DNA from: Geosiphon pyriformis
Taxonomy: Eukaryota > Glomeromycota > Glomeromycetes > Archaeosporales > Geosiphonaceae
NCBI GenBank assembly: GCA_016748015.1
Contig: JAAOMT010000070.1
Location: forward strand, 188,420-252,419
Length of the DNA stretch: 64,000 nt
Reading direction: 5' to 3'
The notes beneath the pieces were generated by a model, which was not told the DNA's origin, made no database searches, and worked only from the letters and a program-made list of their open reading frames with translations. Each line of letters starts with the position of its first letter. Position 1 is the stretch's first letter. This document shows positions 21,700 to 34,541 of this stretch, piece by piece. The position numbers and the translations under genes are program-made.

Positions 21700-23410
21700 C
21701 CTTTGTCCGATCCTATAGATAGCATCCAATCAACTTCAGAACCTAAAACAATTCAAAATTATGCGATGTCTTCTTCAATTAAGAAAGTTTGTCCGACTTC
21801 AAAAAATACCCTCATCACCGATAACTCACAACATCCTTTGGGTCGAGTATTGAAACTTATCTATTCCAAAATTATGTCGATGAAAGATTATCTCATATAT
21901 AAAAAAAACTATAGGCCGAAAGCATTTTTACAGAATGACGATCCGGAAGAATATAAAACTTTTATCAATACTATATTTGTTCAGCCTGATACAGATAATG
22001 GTCATTAATCCAATAAATTGAACCGGAATATATGATGACGTTGCAAGAGGTATAAGATTTAACTTTGTTCTTTTGCGTTTTAACCCTAAATATTTTCATC
22101 AACTGCATTTTAAATAGGTCTTGATCACTGTGATCAAATGGCTCGTTGAAAAATATAAGCCCCAAACATTCAGTGATTATGATAAACCTAATGTTCTCAT
22201 GCGAGGTTATTGGAAAGTATGGTTTTATTAAAAAAATTTTGTCACCTGAAAGTACTCACATATAAAGCGATCATATATATTATTATTTTCTTTTCTATAT
22301 AAACTATTAGGGAAGTAAAAATTCCGAATATACCAATCATTACCCTAATAGTATTCTTAGCGAAATACATAACTCATCCTCTTAGCAGATTCTTTTTCAT
22401 CGGTTAGTCAATATATTAAATCTTGGGTCTTCCTTATTTCATGAGTATCTTTTGGAACCATATTAATGACAGAACTACTAAATTATTGTTGATATTAGGA
22501 TTGGAAAATGTGAAACGGCACATCTGCTAAGATGGACATCCATTTTCATTCACTTGCAGAATGATTGCCATTATTAAGCTACTGGTAAATTTTTAACCAC
22601 TGATTGATCTATTCATTAGATCATCGCATTGATTATCACATTTAATACAGGTGTCCCCTGTGACAGTCTAGTAATAAAAAGTTCTCATGGGGAGTGAATC
22701 AAGATGGTTCATCCTCTCTTTCAACGATAAACTTGAGCCTTCAAGAACCTGCTAGAAAAAAAATTTTCCGATTAGAAGCGCTGTAATCGGTATTTTTTTG
22801 AATTTAATGATGGATCATAATAAGTGCTCTTTCTTTCTGAAGTGAACAACAATTAATCCACTGAAGGTGTTCCGAAATTTCCCAATTATAGTAGGCAACA
22901 ACAATCAGGAAAGGAGAGTAATTCATTACCTCAAGCAAAAAGAATAACATTAAACCAAAGAAACTATACAACGAAACCATTGTTGGTTTATCTTCTACTT
23001 CAGAAATGAACCTGATGTTTTAAGAGCCTTTCAATAAACTTCCTCGATTAGAAACTCTTTGGAGGAATTTTCATGAAATCTTATTGTTTATTGATTTGGA
23101 TAAAATTTAACATTCCTCTATCTCTACAGTAAAAGAACTGATACTGCGTAAATGCACAAAAGGGTGTATATTTTTTATCGTGGGCCCATTTGTATTCCTG
23201 CTACTGATAAAAAGACTGTTTGGTTAGGGTTAACCGCCTCAGCTTGAACAATTTACTCTATAATTCGTTCTAGGTTACATGTGAATCAATTAACGCAACT
23301 CTAATATGATAATAATTCAGATGTGTTAACCCAAGCTAAGCGATACGAATGTAATGCTCAATATATTCTCGGTGATTTTTCCAAAGCAGTTTCAATTATT
23401 TAAAGTTAAA
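21700..23410 (+). pseudogene. Broken intron-containing gene of unknown family
   Basis: A plausible start lies at 21763 (MSSSIKKVCPTSKNT). Exon text runs to about 22049 (TLQE). A GT-AG intron at 22050-22117 joins to VLITVIKWLVEKYKPQTFSD and MRGYWK. A second GT-AG intron at 22217-22310 joins to GSKNSEYTNHYPNSILSEI. After that, reading continues only through in-frame stops and frame changes: VNILNLGSSLFHEYLLEP, GVNQDGSSSLSTINLSLQEP, LETLWRNFHEILLFIDLDK, VWLGLTASA and YECNAQYILGDFSKAVSII. I do not recognise the family. The two clean introns and the protein-like codon use mark it as a former host gene. An alternative is a live gene whose later introns I have misread. Confidence 0.5.
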
Positions 23411-23649
23411 AAGATCCAAGGCTCCTTAAGCAACGTCAAATTGAATGAAGAAAAAGTTGGAAAACAGATTCATTATCGATGTCTTGTTTTGCTAAAAACC
23501 TTGTTTATACCAGTCATTATTTGTAGTGGTTTATGCGCTCTAATGGTACATAAATGTCTTTATCACATGTTGTATCTTCTTAATATGTTTCATAATATGC
23601 TTTTTGTAGTTATATTTCTCATAATATTCCCGTTATTCTTTTAATTTTT

Positions 23650-25320
23650 CTATTTGTGTTGATAATCCTGTTCTTGGTATTCAGATTTTTTCATAATGCA
23701 TGTTCGTAAGATATTATACCAATTATGTTTAATACAAATTTTAATAAATACATCAAATCTATACTTATTAAATATCTTATTTGAACACCATATTTTCCTA
23801 TTTTTTTTATTTATTTAATATGTAAGTCCAATCACTATCTAATACAATATTTTGCTATCTTATTTATTTGATCATAATTTGTTATTATTTATATTTAATT
23901 AACACAGTATATTTATTATTAATAATGTTGGTTTTTTTATATTTGTTTTAATTTTAATTAATTTTACTATCTTAAATTTAATTTAAATAAATTTTTGTTA
24001 TATTAAAGATATAATTTTTAAAAACAAATTTTTTAAACAAATTTAAATACAAGTTTAAGTAATTTTTTATTAGGATTTTAAAACAAAATTTAATAATATA
24101 TTTATATTCTTGTTAATATTAATATTTATTATTTAATTTTTGAAATTTTTTTAATATTTTCAATATTTTTATTTTAAAATTACATATAATTTAAGTACTT
24201 TTTTTTATATTTTTATAATTATAATTAAAGCAAAAAGTAAAAAATTGCAAATCTTTTATTTTTTAAAACAATTAATAGTATTTTTATTAATAAAGCACTT
24301 ATAATTATAAAAACTGTTTAATAATGCTTTATAAAAACACTTTTTTTTTATAAAATAGTAATTATCTAATTTTTTTTAGTTTTAATATACTTTTTTGGCT
24401 TTAAGTAAAAGTTTTTTTTTAAAATAATATATTAAAAATAATTTTAATATGGTCACTATTTTATTAAAAAATCAAAATTTTTAATTATAAACTGGTAACC
24501 AAACTGTTATTTTTTTTTTACTATTTTTTTTGTTGTTTAAATAATAAAAAAAGCCAAAACAACAAAAATACAATTTTTTTTCTCTTTTAAATTAATTGTT
24601 AATTCATTTGTAATATTAAAAAACTTTGTTTTTTTTGGCATTTTCAGTAATATTTTAGTTTTATTAAAACTGGTTATTTTAATAAAAAATAAAACTTTGG
24701 TTTTTTTGGTTTTTTTAATTTTTTACAAGTTTTATATTATTTGTATTAATTATAATATTTATTGTAGTTATAAATAAAAATAAATCTTTTATTTTAAACA
24801 AAAATAATAAAAAACATGTTAACTAATTTTGTCTAAATTGGTTTTTAAACAATTTTTGGCAATTTTAAAAGCAAACCAAATTATGTTTTTATATATATTT
24901 TTAATTAATTAACATATTAAATTATCTAATTTTAAAAATTAGATTAATTAAATAAAAACTGGATTTTTTTTCTGTTTATTAACAGTTGTTTTTAGTAATA
25001 TATGAAAAATAATTATTAATTATTAAAAATTTTTTTGAATAAATAATTTTTATTTTAGTATTTGATGTTTTTTTAAAATTAAATTGGCTTTAGTTAAGAC
25101 TGTTTTTTAATTAATATATAATTTTATTAATGTAAAATTTGTGTTTAAAAATAATATAAAGTTATTTTATATAAATTTGTTTTTTAAGTTTTTTTAAATA
25201 CTGGTTTTTAAATTAAGTTTATTAATTTTGTTTATTTTTTTACTTTTAAAATTATTAAACATTTAGTAATTTTTAAATCTGTTTCTTTTTTTGCTATTTT
25301 TATTTTATAAAACATGTTTA
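23650..25320. other. No gene seen (AT-rich)
   Basis: Homopolymer-rich AT sequence. It adjoins the fossil LINE ORF1 on the right and could be its N-terminal part or upstream decay, but nothing is readable. Confidence 0.5.
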
Positions 25321-25329
25321 AGAATATTA

Positions 25330-26060
25330 TTATTATTAATATTAAAAAAGTTTTTGGCATTTTTGGTAAAATTTCTAAAATTATATTAAAATATATTAAT
25401 ATTTAATAATATGATATTGTTTATTTTAAATTTATAAATACTATAATTGTTTTTTATAATAAGGTTAAAACTAAATTAATTAATTTTTTTTTAAATACAT
25501 TGTTTTTAAAATTAATATATTGGTTTTTTAAATTTATGATTATATATGTTTTATTTTTTACTTTTTTGTTTTTTTTTAGTAATCATAATATATAATTATT
25601 ACTTTTAATTCTTAAAAAAATTTAAATATTGTATTTATTAAAATTAATATTTTAAAAAAATATAATATTTAAAAAAAACTTTTAATTATTAGTATTGTTT
25701 TAAATATTAATATTTAAAATATTTAACTTTAAGTTATTTGATTTTTTATTTGTTTTTTTTAAGTTTTTGTTTAAATTTGTAATTATTTTTAAGATTTTTA
25801 AATTTTATTTTGTTAATACTAAGTTTTATATTAAAATTTTGGTTTATTAATTTTTTTTGCTGCTATTATGTTTTTAAGTATTTCTGTTATTATTATTATT
25901 GTAAATTTTGTAATTAGTTTTAGATTGGTTTTTTTAAAATTTGAATTGGTTATATTGGTTTTATTAATTAGATCTATTATTAAGTTTATTAGTGTTTTGA
26001 TTATTTTAATTACTAATTATTTAATGTTTTTTTTGTTTTATATTTTGAATTAAAAAATTT
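25330..26060 (+). pseudogene. Hypermutated fossil LINE ORF1
   Basis: The reading FGKISKIILKYINI**YDIVYF at about 25355-25420 follows the ORF1 RRM-like segment FGxIxxIKMQLVGLWQKxVVEF, with stops exactly at Trp and Gln. FFKFLFKFVIIFKIFKF (about 25755-25805) follows the coiled segment FLELLSDQVSVILKKLSF. FLKFELVILVLLIRSIIKF in the 25868-26053 frame follows FLKSKLVAFNVSVGSVLVKL. Spacing is somewhat shorter than in intact copies. The 61-aa open frame here is a remnant, not a gene. Confidence 0.55.
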
Positions 26061-26554
26061 ATATATTATATAAGTAAAATTTAATTGTTTTTTATTTATA
26101 GTTTCAGAATTTATATAAAAGTTTTAATATTATACTTTAACTATATTGTTTTAATTAATAATTAATAATTTTTTTATATTTAATTTATTATATTTATTTA
26201 GTTATTATATATAGAAAATTGCTAAATCAATCTACTCTTTTTGCTATATTAACTTACTACTATCATGTGATATTATTATGTCATAGTTTTGTATTCAAAA
26301 AAAATTTTGATTTATAAATTTTTGAGTTTTAAAAATATTTTTATTGAATTTAAAAAATAAAAACTATTTTTGTTTGTTTTAATACAAAAATATTTTAATT
26401 TTTTAAATTAAAATTATTTATTTATATACATATTTTTAATTTTATATTATTATTAACTATTTTAATATTATTTTTAATTATTATATATTATTATACAAAA
26501 AAAAATTTCTTTCTTTCCTTCATCCCAAATTTCTAAAAAAAAGTCATAAGTTTT

Positions 26555-28464
26555 TTGAAAAGAAGTTTTTTTACAATTCAGTACAATAAATCCAAACCGT
26601 TTCTACTTGATTACAAGGCCATTGTTGGTTCCAGTATTGCTGTAATGAAGAAGTCTGCCAAAAGCTTTAGTGCTGATACTGTTAGTAAGGACATTGCTTC
26701 TAGGAAAAAAAGAAAAAGTGGTGTTCTAAAGGATGGTGCTGCTCAAAAAATAGTTGTGTCTGATAAAGCAGTTGGTAGTTCTTGGGGGTCTGAGACTGGA
26801 GATACCACTGAATCTGACAGTGTAGACATGAAAGAGGAGTTTTTGATCGAGAAGACTAGTGTAGATTATGGAGAAGGTGATTTTTTAGAAGGAAAAAATG
26901 TTAACCAAACACCCAAAGAATCTAAGATGGTTACTAAGCAAGCTTTGGGTAAACCTCTGGGCAAAATTAATTTTCTGGGCAATAATGATGATGATGATAT
27001 TCTGTCAGGTGGTCATTTGGAACTTCCTCCTTCTTTGAAAAATCTGGTTAATGTCTCTGTTCGAAAGTTATTTGCTTTGGATATTGGGTTGGAAAAAGTG
27101 ACTGGGAAATCCTTTCAAGAGAAACTTTCTGCAGTCAGAAAATTATTTTTAGGGATCAATGGTTTTAGGAGGGCTTCTATCCTCTCAAAATTTGCTGGAA
27201 TCATTAGAGCGATATTCACTTCTGAATTAAGCTTGGCGCAGACTTCAAAAAAGACTGGGGATGCGAAAATCTTGGTTAATACCGATCTTAAGAAACCAAC
27301 TGGTCGTTCAGATCAGACTGTGGTGGTGAAGGAAATTCCAGTTGGAACATCAGTTGAGGCTGTGCACACTGCACTTTCTGAATTTGGTTTTGTTGTGTTG
27401 ATCAAAATACAATTGGTAGGGCTATGGCAAAAGACAGTGGTTGAATTTGCCCAATTAGATCAGGCTAATTTGGTCACAGCTAGATGGTCTATCTTGATTG
27501 GAAAGGATGCTGTGAGAGTGGCTAAAGCTAATTCAGACAAGGAATCATGGGACACAAGAGATCAGCATAGGGCTTTGCTCTACACACTGCAATGGGCACT
27601 AATGCACATAATATCTGGGATTTCATTGGTTCTGTAAGTGGAAAAACATGTGTCATCGATCAACACCCTATTACATATGCCCAGACCAGGTGTGTTATTG
27701 TCTGTTTTGACTCTGCTGCTTCGATTAATGCAGTTATGGAAACTACATCTGTCTTGAAGAGCACCAATTTGTGTTGGACTCACCTGAGTTCTGCTAAGTA
27801 TGCTAAGTGTAAGAATTTGAGTTATACATCTCTGGATTGTTCTGTAGGTGAGAAAACTTTCTCTAGTGAACTAGCTCACAGAATATTGTCTGAGAATAAT
27901 AAAAACAGACTGGCTTCTATTTATGCAAGGTGCTTTGCTCCAATTTCTTGTCCTATGTTTTTTGGTGGTGTTTTATGGGCCAATATTGTTGGTGGGTCTT
28001 CTTTTCCTCCTCTCTCTGTACGTGATAACTTAACTTCTTCTGGTTTCTCTTCAGAAATGAAACCTACTCCATTGGTGTCTGTGGAATTAAATGATAGATT
28101 TGCCACTCTTGAGCGTAGTCTAGCCAGCCTCGTAGAACATGTGGACAAGTTGGCTAAGAGGTTAGACTCACCTGAGCCAATGGTTTCTCAGCCTAGCCCT
28201 AGATATCAGCCATTGGTGACCCTTTTATCACAGAATCAAGGGGTGAATATAGTGATGAGTGAAAGTTCAGGTGTGGTTACTGGTAGTAAGACTATTGCGA
28301 AAGTGGTGGTCTTTGATTCTTCAGTTGTTTCTAAAATGGAGGAAACTCTGTGCAATCTTTCAGTCACAGTTATGGGCCTTTTGGCCAAATTGACAATGCT
28401 GATTTGGTTCCCAATGTTTATTTTTTTCAATGATAGAGCTGGTTTGGAAAATTGCAACATGTAA
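26555..28464 (+). pseudogene. LINE ORF1 protein (RRM-like domain, decayed zinc knuckle, coiled region)
   Basis: The first part (26555-27637) has a Lys/Ser-rich start and an acidic stretch. It then has an RRM-like fold with VVVKEIPVGT as RNP2-like strand, KTVVEFA as RNP1-like strand, and SILIGKDAVRVAKA closing. A one-base loss near 27590, inside the text for LLYTL..MGTNAH, shifts the frame to 27592-28464. The second part holds CVIDQHPITYAQTRCVIVCFDS, a zinc-knuckle relic YAKCKNLSYTSLDC whose first Cys and His are Tyr, then an ERSLASLVEHVDKLAKRLD helix. The likely role is RNA binding in the LINE particle. It overlaps ORF2 by 35 bases. Confidence 0.8.
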
Positions 28465-31400
28465 TGCTCATGGTATCAATGTCTCTGCCAAGCAGAAAGA
28501 TATTGTTTGTTGGCACATTGATTCTGAGAATATGGTTTTTATTGTTACGGAAACGAAGTTGAGGTCTAATGTTAAGTCTTGGATTATAAACAAGTTCAAT
28601 GGAGTGAGAATATTCTTTTCTGGTTTGGACAATAGATTTCTTGGTGCTGGAGTGATAATTATTGTAAACAATTCTCTTGCTCATCATGTTTCTAAGGTTG
28701 AAGAGGTACCTGGTTGTTTTTTCTCTGTTCAGCTCCTTTTTAAGGACAAGTTGTCAGTAGTGATTTTGGGCCTGTATGTAGGTGCTTCTGCTGAAACTAG
28801 ATTTGGCCAAGCTTGTGAAATTAACTCTTTTATTGCCAAGACTGCTAATTCTTTCACATTCATGGTTCTGGGTGGTGACTTCAATGAGGATGGATCTAGA
28901 AAGAGTGCTAGTCTTAAGTTTTGCTCAGATTTGGGATTGGTTAACTCCTTTAGTGGACATCCTCTGGTTAAAGCTTCTACTTGAGACAATTCTTGGGGTG
29001 TCATGAAGGTTATCAACTACATTTTTGTGAACAAGAGTTTGTCGTCTGCTTTGGCTGGTCATGAAATCACTTCTGTTTCTGATTTCTTTAACACTAATCA
29101 TAATGCTGTTTTGGTTTCTGTTGGTTTGAGTGGTCTCTTAGATTTCTGTCTCAATGGTGAGTGTAAATAGACCAATAAGGATAAGTGGAAATTCAAGATC
29201 AAGGATGCGGATGCTAATAAGTGGTCACACTTTAAGGAATGTTCTTTAGACAAGTTCTTGGAAAATATGGTTTCATTCAATGATGTAAAAATTAATAGAG
29301 ATTTAGATGCCATGTGAAGGATTCTTAAGGATGTGGTCTTAAACTCGGCAGATAAGGTGTTTTCTAGACATTGGTTTAGTAAGTTTGACTGTTCAAAAAA
29401 TAAGCTGTCTTTGAAGTTTTTCAAGTTGGAATTGTTGGTGGCCAAGTTGGTGAAATATTTGAGCTTGGTTTAGGAATCGGATGCTGCTTGCTTCTTTAAG
29501 GTGTGGTCTAATCTTGATAATAAGAGGGCCTCCAAAGCATGCACAATGTTTGATGATAATGAGAACAGGGTGAGCATTCTTCAACACCTATCAAGAATCA
29601 GAAAATTGTACTGAAAGTCTAAATACTATGAGTCTAGGGTGGCCAGAAATATTTCAATCAGAAGAGCAATAGACAAATGAATGGAAAACTTTAGCTCCAA
29701 TAAGGGACTTATGATCAAGAGTATTTTGAATCGGCCATTCAAAAAAGTTGTGTTGGACCATCTAATATTAGACGATGAGTTAATTTTGAAGCCCAAGGAG
29801 GTTAAATCTGCTGTTAATGATATCATGGAGGGATAGATAAAAAAACGGGTTGTTCCTGTCTCTCTGCCTGTTCATTGGTCTAATCAATATGCTCCCTTAG
29901 ACCATGTCAGTGATGATGCATTCTCAAAGATTATGAATATGATTGAATTGGATGAGTTTCTCTTAGTGGTCAAAGAACTGTCTAATGGGAAAGCTGCTGG
30001 CATATCTGGTATTCCTAATAAGCTTTGGAAGCATGGAGATGTTCAGGTTCTGAGTAGTCTGCTTAACATTCTTAATGTGTGCTTAAAGTTAGGGGCAGTT
30101 TCTTCACAGTGGAGGCAAGCCTGGGTTTCCATGATACCAAAGCCCTATGATTGAAAAGGAACACTTACCAATACTAGGCCAATAGCTTTGATTGAGACAG
30201 CCAAAAAGATACTGTTTAAAGTTCTGTCTAACAGAATATCTCTGGCTTGTAGTGTTTCTAATGTCCTTCATGAAGACAATTTTTCAGTTTTAAAGGGTAT
30301 ATCTACTCAAACTTCTATTTTCACTATTGGTTCTATCATTAAAGATGTACTTGAGAAGAACAGGGAGCTGTGGCTGGTGCTTTAGGATATGCAAAAAGCT
30401 TATGACTCAGTCAGATGGCTCCATCTGTGGAATAGTCTAACTAGGATCAAAATGTGTCCCTGTTTTATTGAACTTTTTGGAAATATACACAATAATCGGA
30501 CCAATCAGATAATGACAGACTTTGGTCTAACTGATGAATATGCTGTTCATAATGGGTTGGATCAAAGAGAAGTTTTTTCACCATTGTTATAAAGAATCTT
30601 TTATGACTCTCTGCTTTGTGAGATCAAAAAACATGAACAATTGTGCAGCTATAGGTTGGATTCTAAATTTTTTACCAGGACAGGTAGAGCTGACCCTAAG
30701 GGTAGCAAAACCTCCCATTTTGCAGCCAGTGCCTTTGTGGATAACACTATTTAGATTGGGAATTGTCTGGTAGCCACACAATGCATTTTGGACATTGCGA
30801 GTGAATTTTTTTTAATTAATGATATTGCTATCAACACAGATAAGACAGTTGTCATTCTTATCAATTGAGGAGCCAGGAAGGTTTTTTTGTTAATCAGTGG
30901 CTTTAGGATTTCTATTGCCAAGAAAAGTGTGTCTTACCGATACTTAGGAATTTTTTTTTCTACAGATGGTCTATCTAATTCAAGTTTGGCCAAAGCCTAT
31001 TCGGATATCAAGTTCTTTTTAAATGTAGTATTAAGGAAGACTATTACTGAGAAGCAATTTTTGTATTTGGTCTCTGCTGTTTTGCAGTCCATAATTAGTT
31101 ACAGGCTACAGTTTAGTTGTATCTCTAAGAGTGTTTGTAAAAAGTGGGACAAAATATTGAAGAAAGAGTTAAAGCTTAAGACCAATCTACTTAAGGATTT
31201 TCCAAATGAGGCTTTGTATCATCTGGAATTATACAGTTTAAGAACTTTTAAACAGGTGCTGGCTGAGAATATATTGGCTGGCTTAGTTGTGTTCGCAAAT
31301 GCTGGTGGAATCCTTGGTAAACTATTCGAACACAGAGCCATGGAGTTGCAGGCCACTAGCTGGATGCTCTGGCACCCTCTAAGAGTTCCGATCAATTTGC

Positions 31401-33117
31401 TAATTGATCTCACAAATTGTTTTTTGGCTGGTGTGACACGTGTTCTCAAGTTGTGCAACCTCTCATTGGGTGGTGATCTGCCTGATGTTTTTCGGGCCAA
31501 GAATAGTATTACAGTTTTGGACGTGCTTGGTTTAGAGTCTTATTTGTGTGTGGCAAAGTCTCTTAGGAGGTACGACATAGTGTTTGTTCATTAGCTTTGG
31601 ACCACCGAGGTGCATGTTTTAAGTAGAACACTTTTCACAGGTGGAAGAAGCTGGACCTTAGAGGCCCAGTTCCTGTCTGGTTTGTCTTATTGGTTGAATT
31701 TATTAATGGAAGCGGTTTGTCAAATCATGTGGTGTTGTCTCATTGTTCAGCTCTTGCTGACTCTCCTTATGACTTTGGTTACATTAATGAGCATTTGCTG
31801 AATTCTGATTTGAGTTCTGTGACTGTCTATACAGATGGTTCCGTCAAAGGTTTGGATTCGTTGAATGCTCATGGTGGTGCTGCCACCTATTTTTTGGATG
31901 CAAACGTTAGCATTGGGGTCAAGATAGATGGGTTGTTGTCTTTAACTCTAGTGGAGCTGCAAGTTATTGCACTTGCTTTAGAGTGTGTGCCTGTTTCTCA
32001 GTCTGTTAATTTGTTTACTGACAGCCAGGCTTCACTGGACTTGTGCGAATTTGGTGGTGGTGTGTTTAGTCCTGATTTTTGTAACAAATGCTAGATCAAG
32101 AAGGAACATATTCACTGTATTATCTCTAGAAAAGGCTTGTCAGTTACTTGGAACAAAGTCAAGAGTCATTCTGGTGTTGTTGGAAACGAATATGCCAATT
32201 TTTATACTGATGCTGCTGTTGCTTCTAAGTTCTTTCTGCCTCTTGTGGTTCCTTATCGCTTTCTCAGGATTGAAGACAGGCCTGTCTCTAGAAATGCTTG
32301 TCACATTGCCAAAAAATTGTTTAATGCTGTTCACTCTGTTGGTTGGAAAGCTAAATGTGTTGGTAGCTTTGTTAGTACAGGTCTCTGTGATCATTTTGAT
32401 AAGATCAAAACCTTTTGTGTTTGGCATTCTGATGGCAAGATCAAATCTGACTACACCAATAGTGCATCAGTGACACTTTGGTCATATCTTATGAAGGCAC
32501 TCCACTACCACTTACCAGTGGCCAAAAGAAAAAGATTGTACAATCTGAGATATCCAAGTATTGTCTGTATTTGGTGTGGGTTGGTGGAGGACTCTGATCA
32601 CGTGTTTTCCTACACTCATGATGCCAATGTTCGGAAAACTTTGTTGTCTGATGCTTCTATGGAGTGAAATACAGTGCTGGGAATTTCTGTTGATAAAAAT
32701 GCAATTGCTAATTTGCTGCATGAGGCTGGGTCTTCTATCAATCTATTCACAGCGCTGGCTAAAGGTTTTGTGTTGAAAGGTTGGGTGGTTGACATGGTAA
32801 GCCATTTGGGTGCTGGTTTTGGTGGGAGTACATTGGTTGTCAATTTCATTCATCATTTTGCTGAGAGTCATAGGTCAGCCATTTGGATACCAGCGGCTAA
32901 GTTAAGATCTTATTATGAAAAGCATAACCTTCTGTCACAAGATGGCTCCTTTTTTTCTTCAGTGTCTGGTCTGTCTTCTTTGTGGTCTGCTGGGTCAATT
33001 CGAGATTTTGGTTTCAAGTTGGGTGTTCACATGTGCTTCAGGTTGCACCCATGTCTTACAAAATCGGACTTTGGTTTCTTGAGTGGTTTTCCTGTAGCGG
33101 AAATTCTGGATGCGTAG
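28430..33117 (+). pseudogene. LINE ORF2 (AP endonuclease, RT, RNase H, CCHC finger, tail)
   Basis: The endonuclease at 28430-29150 has TCNAHG, ITETKLR-like TETKLR with the catalytic Glu, GGDFNEDGS and the NHNAV (normally DH) block. RT spans about 29930-30880 with NGKAAGISGIPNKLW, DMQKAYDSV and FVDNTI at 30740-30745, where the family has FVDD. RNase H at 31810-32060 has VYTDGS, ELQVIALALE, FTDSQASLD and VKSHSGVVGNEYA. A finger (CIWCG...HVFSY) lies at 32566-32612, then a C-terminal tail to 33117. Stops at 28981, 29316, 29833, 30152, 30383, 30590 and 30751 sit mostly at conserved Trp, Gln or Arg. A frameshift lies between 31594 and 31690. Confidence 0.85.
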
Positions 33118-33262
33118 TGCTGCCTTGGTTGGCCTGAATGGCTAGTCATGTGTAAAAAAAGCATGAGCCATGCTTAATTTAGATTCTGTGTATTCTATGT
33201 ACTTAAGTAATGGTTGGGCTGTATTCGTAAAATCTTTAATAAAAAAAAATATTATTATATAT

Positions 33263-33625
33263 CAATTATAATTTTTTATAATTAATTAATTTTTTTTACT
33301 TAAATAACTATAAATTTACTTGTTAATAAAAATATTTAATAATATAATAGTTTTTCAAAAGTTTTAAACTTTTAATATTAAAGCTTAATATAAAAAAATA
33401 TATTATATAAATAAATAATATAGTTTTTAAAAACAATATTTTAATTATAATTTTGTATAAAATATTGTTTTAGATAAATTGCTTTTATAAGTTTAATATA
33501 ATTTAGTTTTAATTAGCTTAAATAATTAATTATATGTAAAAAACATGTAATTTACAGTTATTTATAAGATTTTTGAATTTTATATTATAATTAATAATTA
33601 AGCTATATTTTATTAAAACATAATA
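33263..33625 (+). pseudogene. Fossil LINE 3' end (hypermutated)
   Basis: The stretch 33490-33625 follows the LINE 3' UTR in A/T-converted form: taatataatttagttttaatt, then taagctatattttattaaaacataataaaaaa. The same form ends the fossil at 20075. It suggests that the LINE at 26489-33250 landed in older LINE debris. No protein is readable. Confidence 0.45.
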
Positions 33626-33628
33626 AAA

Positions 33629-33651
33629 AATAAATAAATAAATAAATAAAC
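33629..33651. repeat. (AAAT)n microsatellite
   Basis: Uninterrupted aaataaataaataaataaata run at the poly-A end of the fossil LINE. Confidence 0.9.
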
Positions 33652-33659
33652 CAAATTAT

Positions 33660-34125
33660 TAATTAAATTAACATAAATTTTATAGAAAACAATTAAAATT
33701 GTTTATTATATTTTAAAAAATACATTCTAATATAAAATTGTTATTTTTTTTGAAGTTTTAAAAAATATTTTTTTTTAAAAATAATTTTAAAAGCAAAATA
33801 GTAAAAAATCGATTTTTTTCAAGTTTAAAATTTTTATTTTCTTCATAATTCTTTTTAATTAACTATAAATATAAAAAATAAGAATTTTAAAATAAATATT
33901 TTTTATTAAAATTATTAAAAAATTTTTTACTATAAAATTTTAAAAACAATTATGTATTAAATTATTAAAAAGTTTTTTTAAATCAGTAATATTAATAAAC
34001 AAATCAAATATTTATTGTGTTATAATGTTAATATTAAAAGCATAATTTAATATCATTTTATAAAAATAATTTAATAAAAAAATTTATATTAGACAATTTT
34101 TTGTTTTTTTATATGCTTATAAGGA
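33660..34125. other. No gene seen (AT-rich)
   Basis: Very AT-rich spacer ending where base composition rises towards host-like sequence at about 34130. Confidence 0.5.
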
Positions 34126-34516
34126 TGTAGTCCAATTATTTTCTTGTCATACATTAAAATTATCATATATATTATCATTAAAGGCTCAACCTCGATGCCA
34201 TATTTTTCAAATAGATTATTTAATAGATATTCACCAGTACTCGGGTTATCTTATTTCATAACAACCAAAAAATTGTACTAGTCATAGATAACGAAAAATT
34301 TTTTATGCAAGCTAAAGAAAGATTGATAGCTAGAAACTGTGCAACTTGGTAAGGGTAAAACTCTTTGAAGGATCCCGAAAAAAGGTTTATTCTGTCAAAT
34401 TCATGACTATAAATGACGAAAATGAAGATCTGTTGCCCAATTTTTTGTATATCAAAAAGTTCCAGTTAATTTAAAGTGGATGAGAGGGTAATATTCATAT
34501 GAGATGAGTTCAAGGC

Positions 34517-34541
34517 TTCCTTTCCTTTCCTTTCCTTTCCT
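34517..34541. repeat. (TTTCC)n microsatellite
   Basis: Five pyrimidine-only pentamers in a row, about 1 kb upstream of the membrane-protein gene. Confidence 0.9.

Larger units (their letters stand above)
26489..33250 (+). mobile_element. Full-length LINE (non-LTR retrotransposon), about 6.8 kb
   Basis: The element has ORF1, an overlapping ORF2, a short 3' UTR and an A-tail (aataaaaaaaaaa at 33238-33249). A 12-bp direct repeat ATTATTATATAT at 26477-26488 and 33251-33262 fits a target-site duplication, although its AT richness lowers its weight. Domain order is RRM-like, zinc knuckle, coiled region // AP endonuclease, RT, RNase H, CCHC finger, tail. This places it among the endonuclease-plus-RNase H LINE clades (I/Tad-like). 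The exact clade is not decided. Stops, two frameshifts and an RT active-site change make it inactive. Confidence 0.88.

Noticed and set aside
23354-23644. 96-aa hydrophobic frame
   Set aside because: The overlapping frame YECNAQYILGDFSKAVSII fits the upstream pseudogene better; the hydrophobic part is AT-rich low complexity.
27580-29587. Several minus-strand frames of 64-115 aa across the LINE
   Set aside because: Antisense shadows of ORF1 and ORF2.
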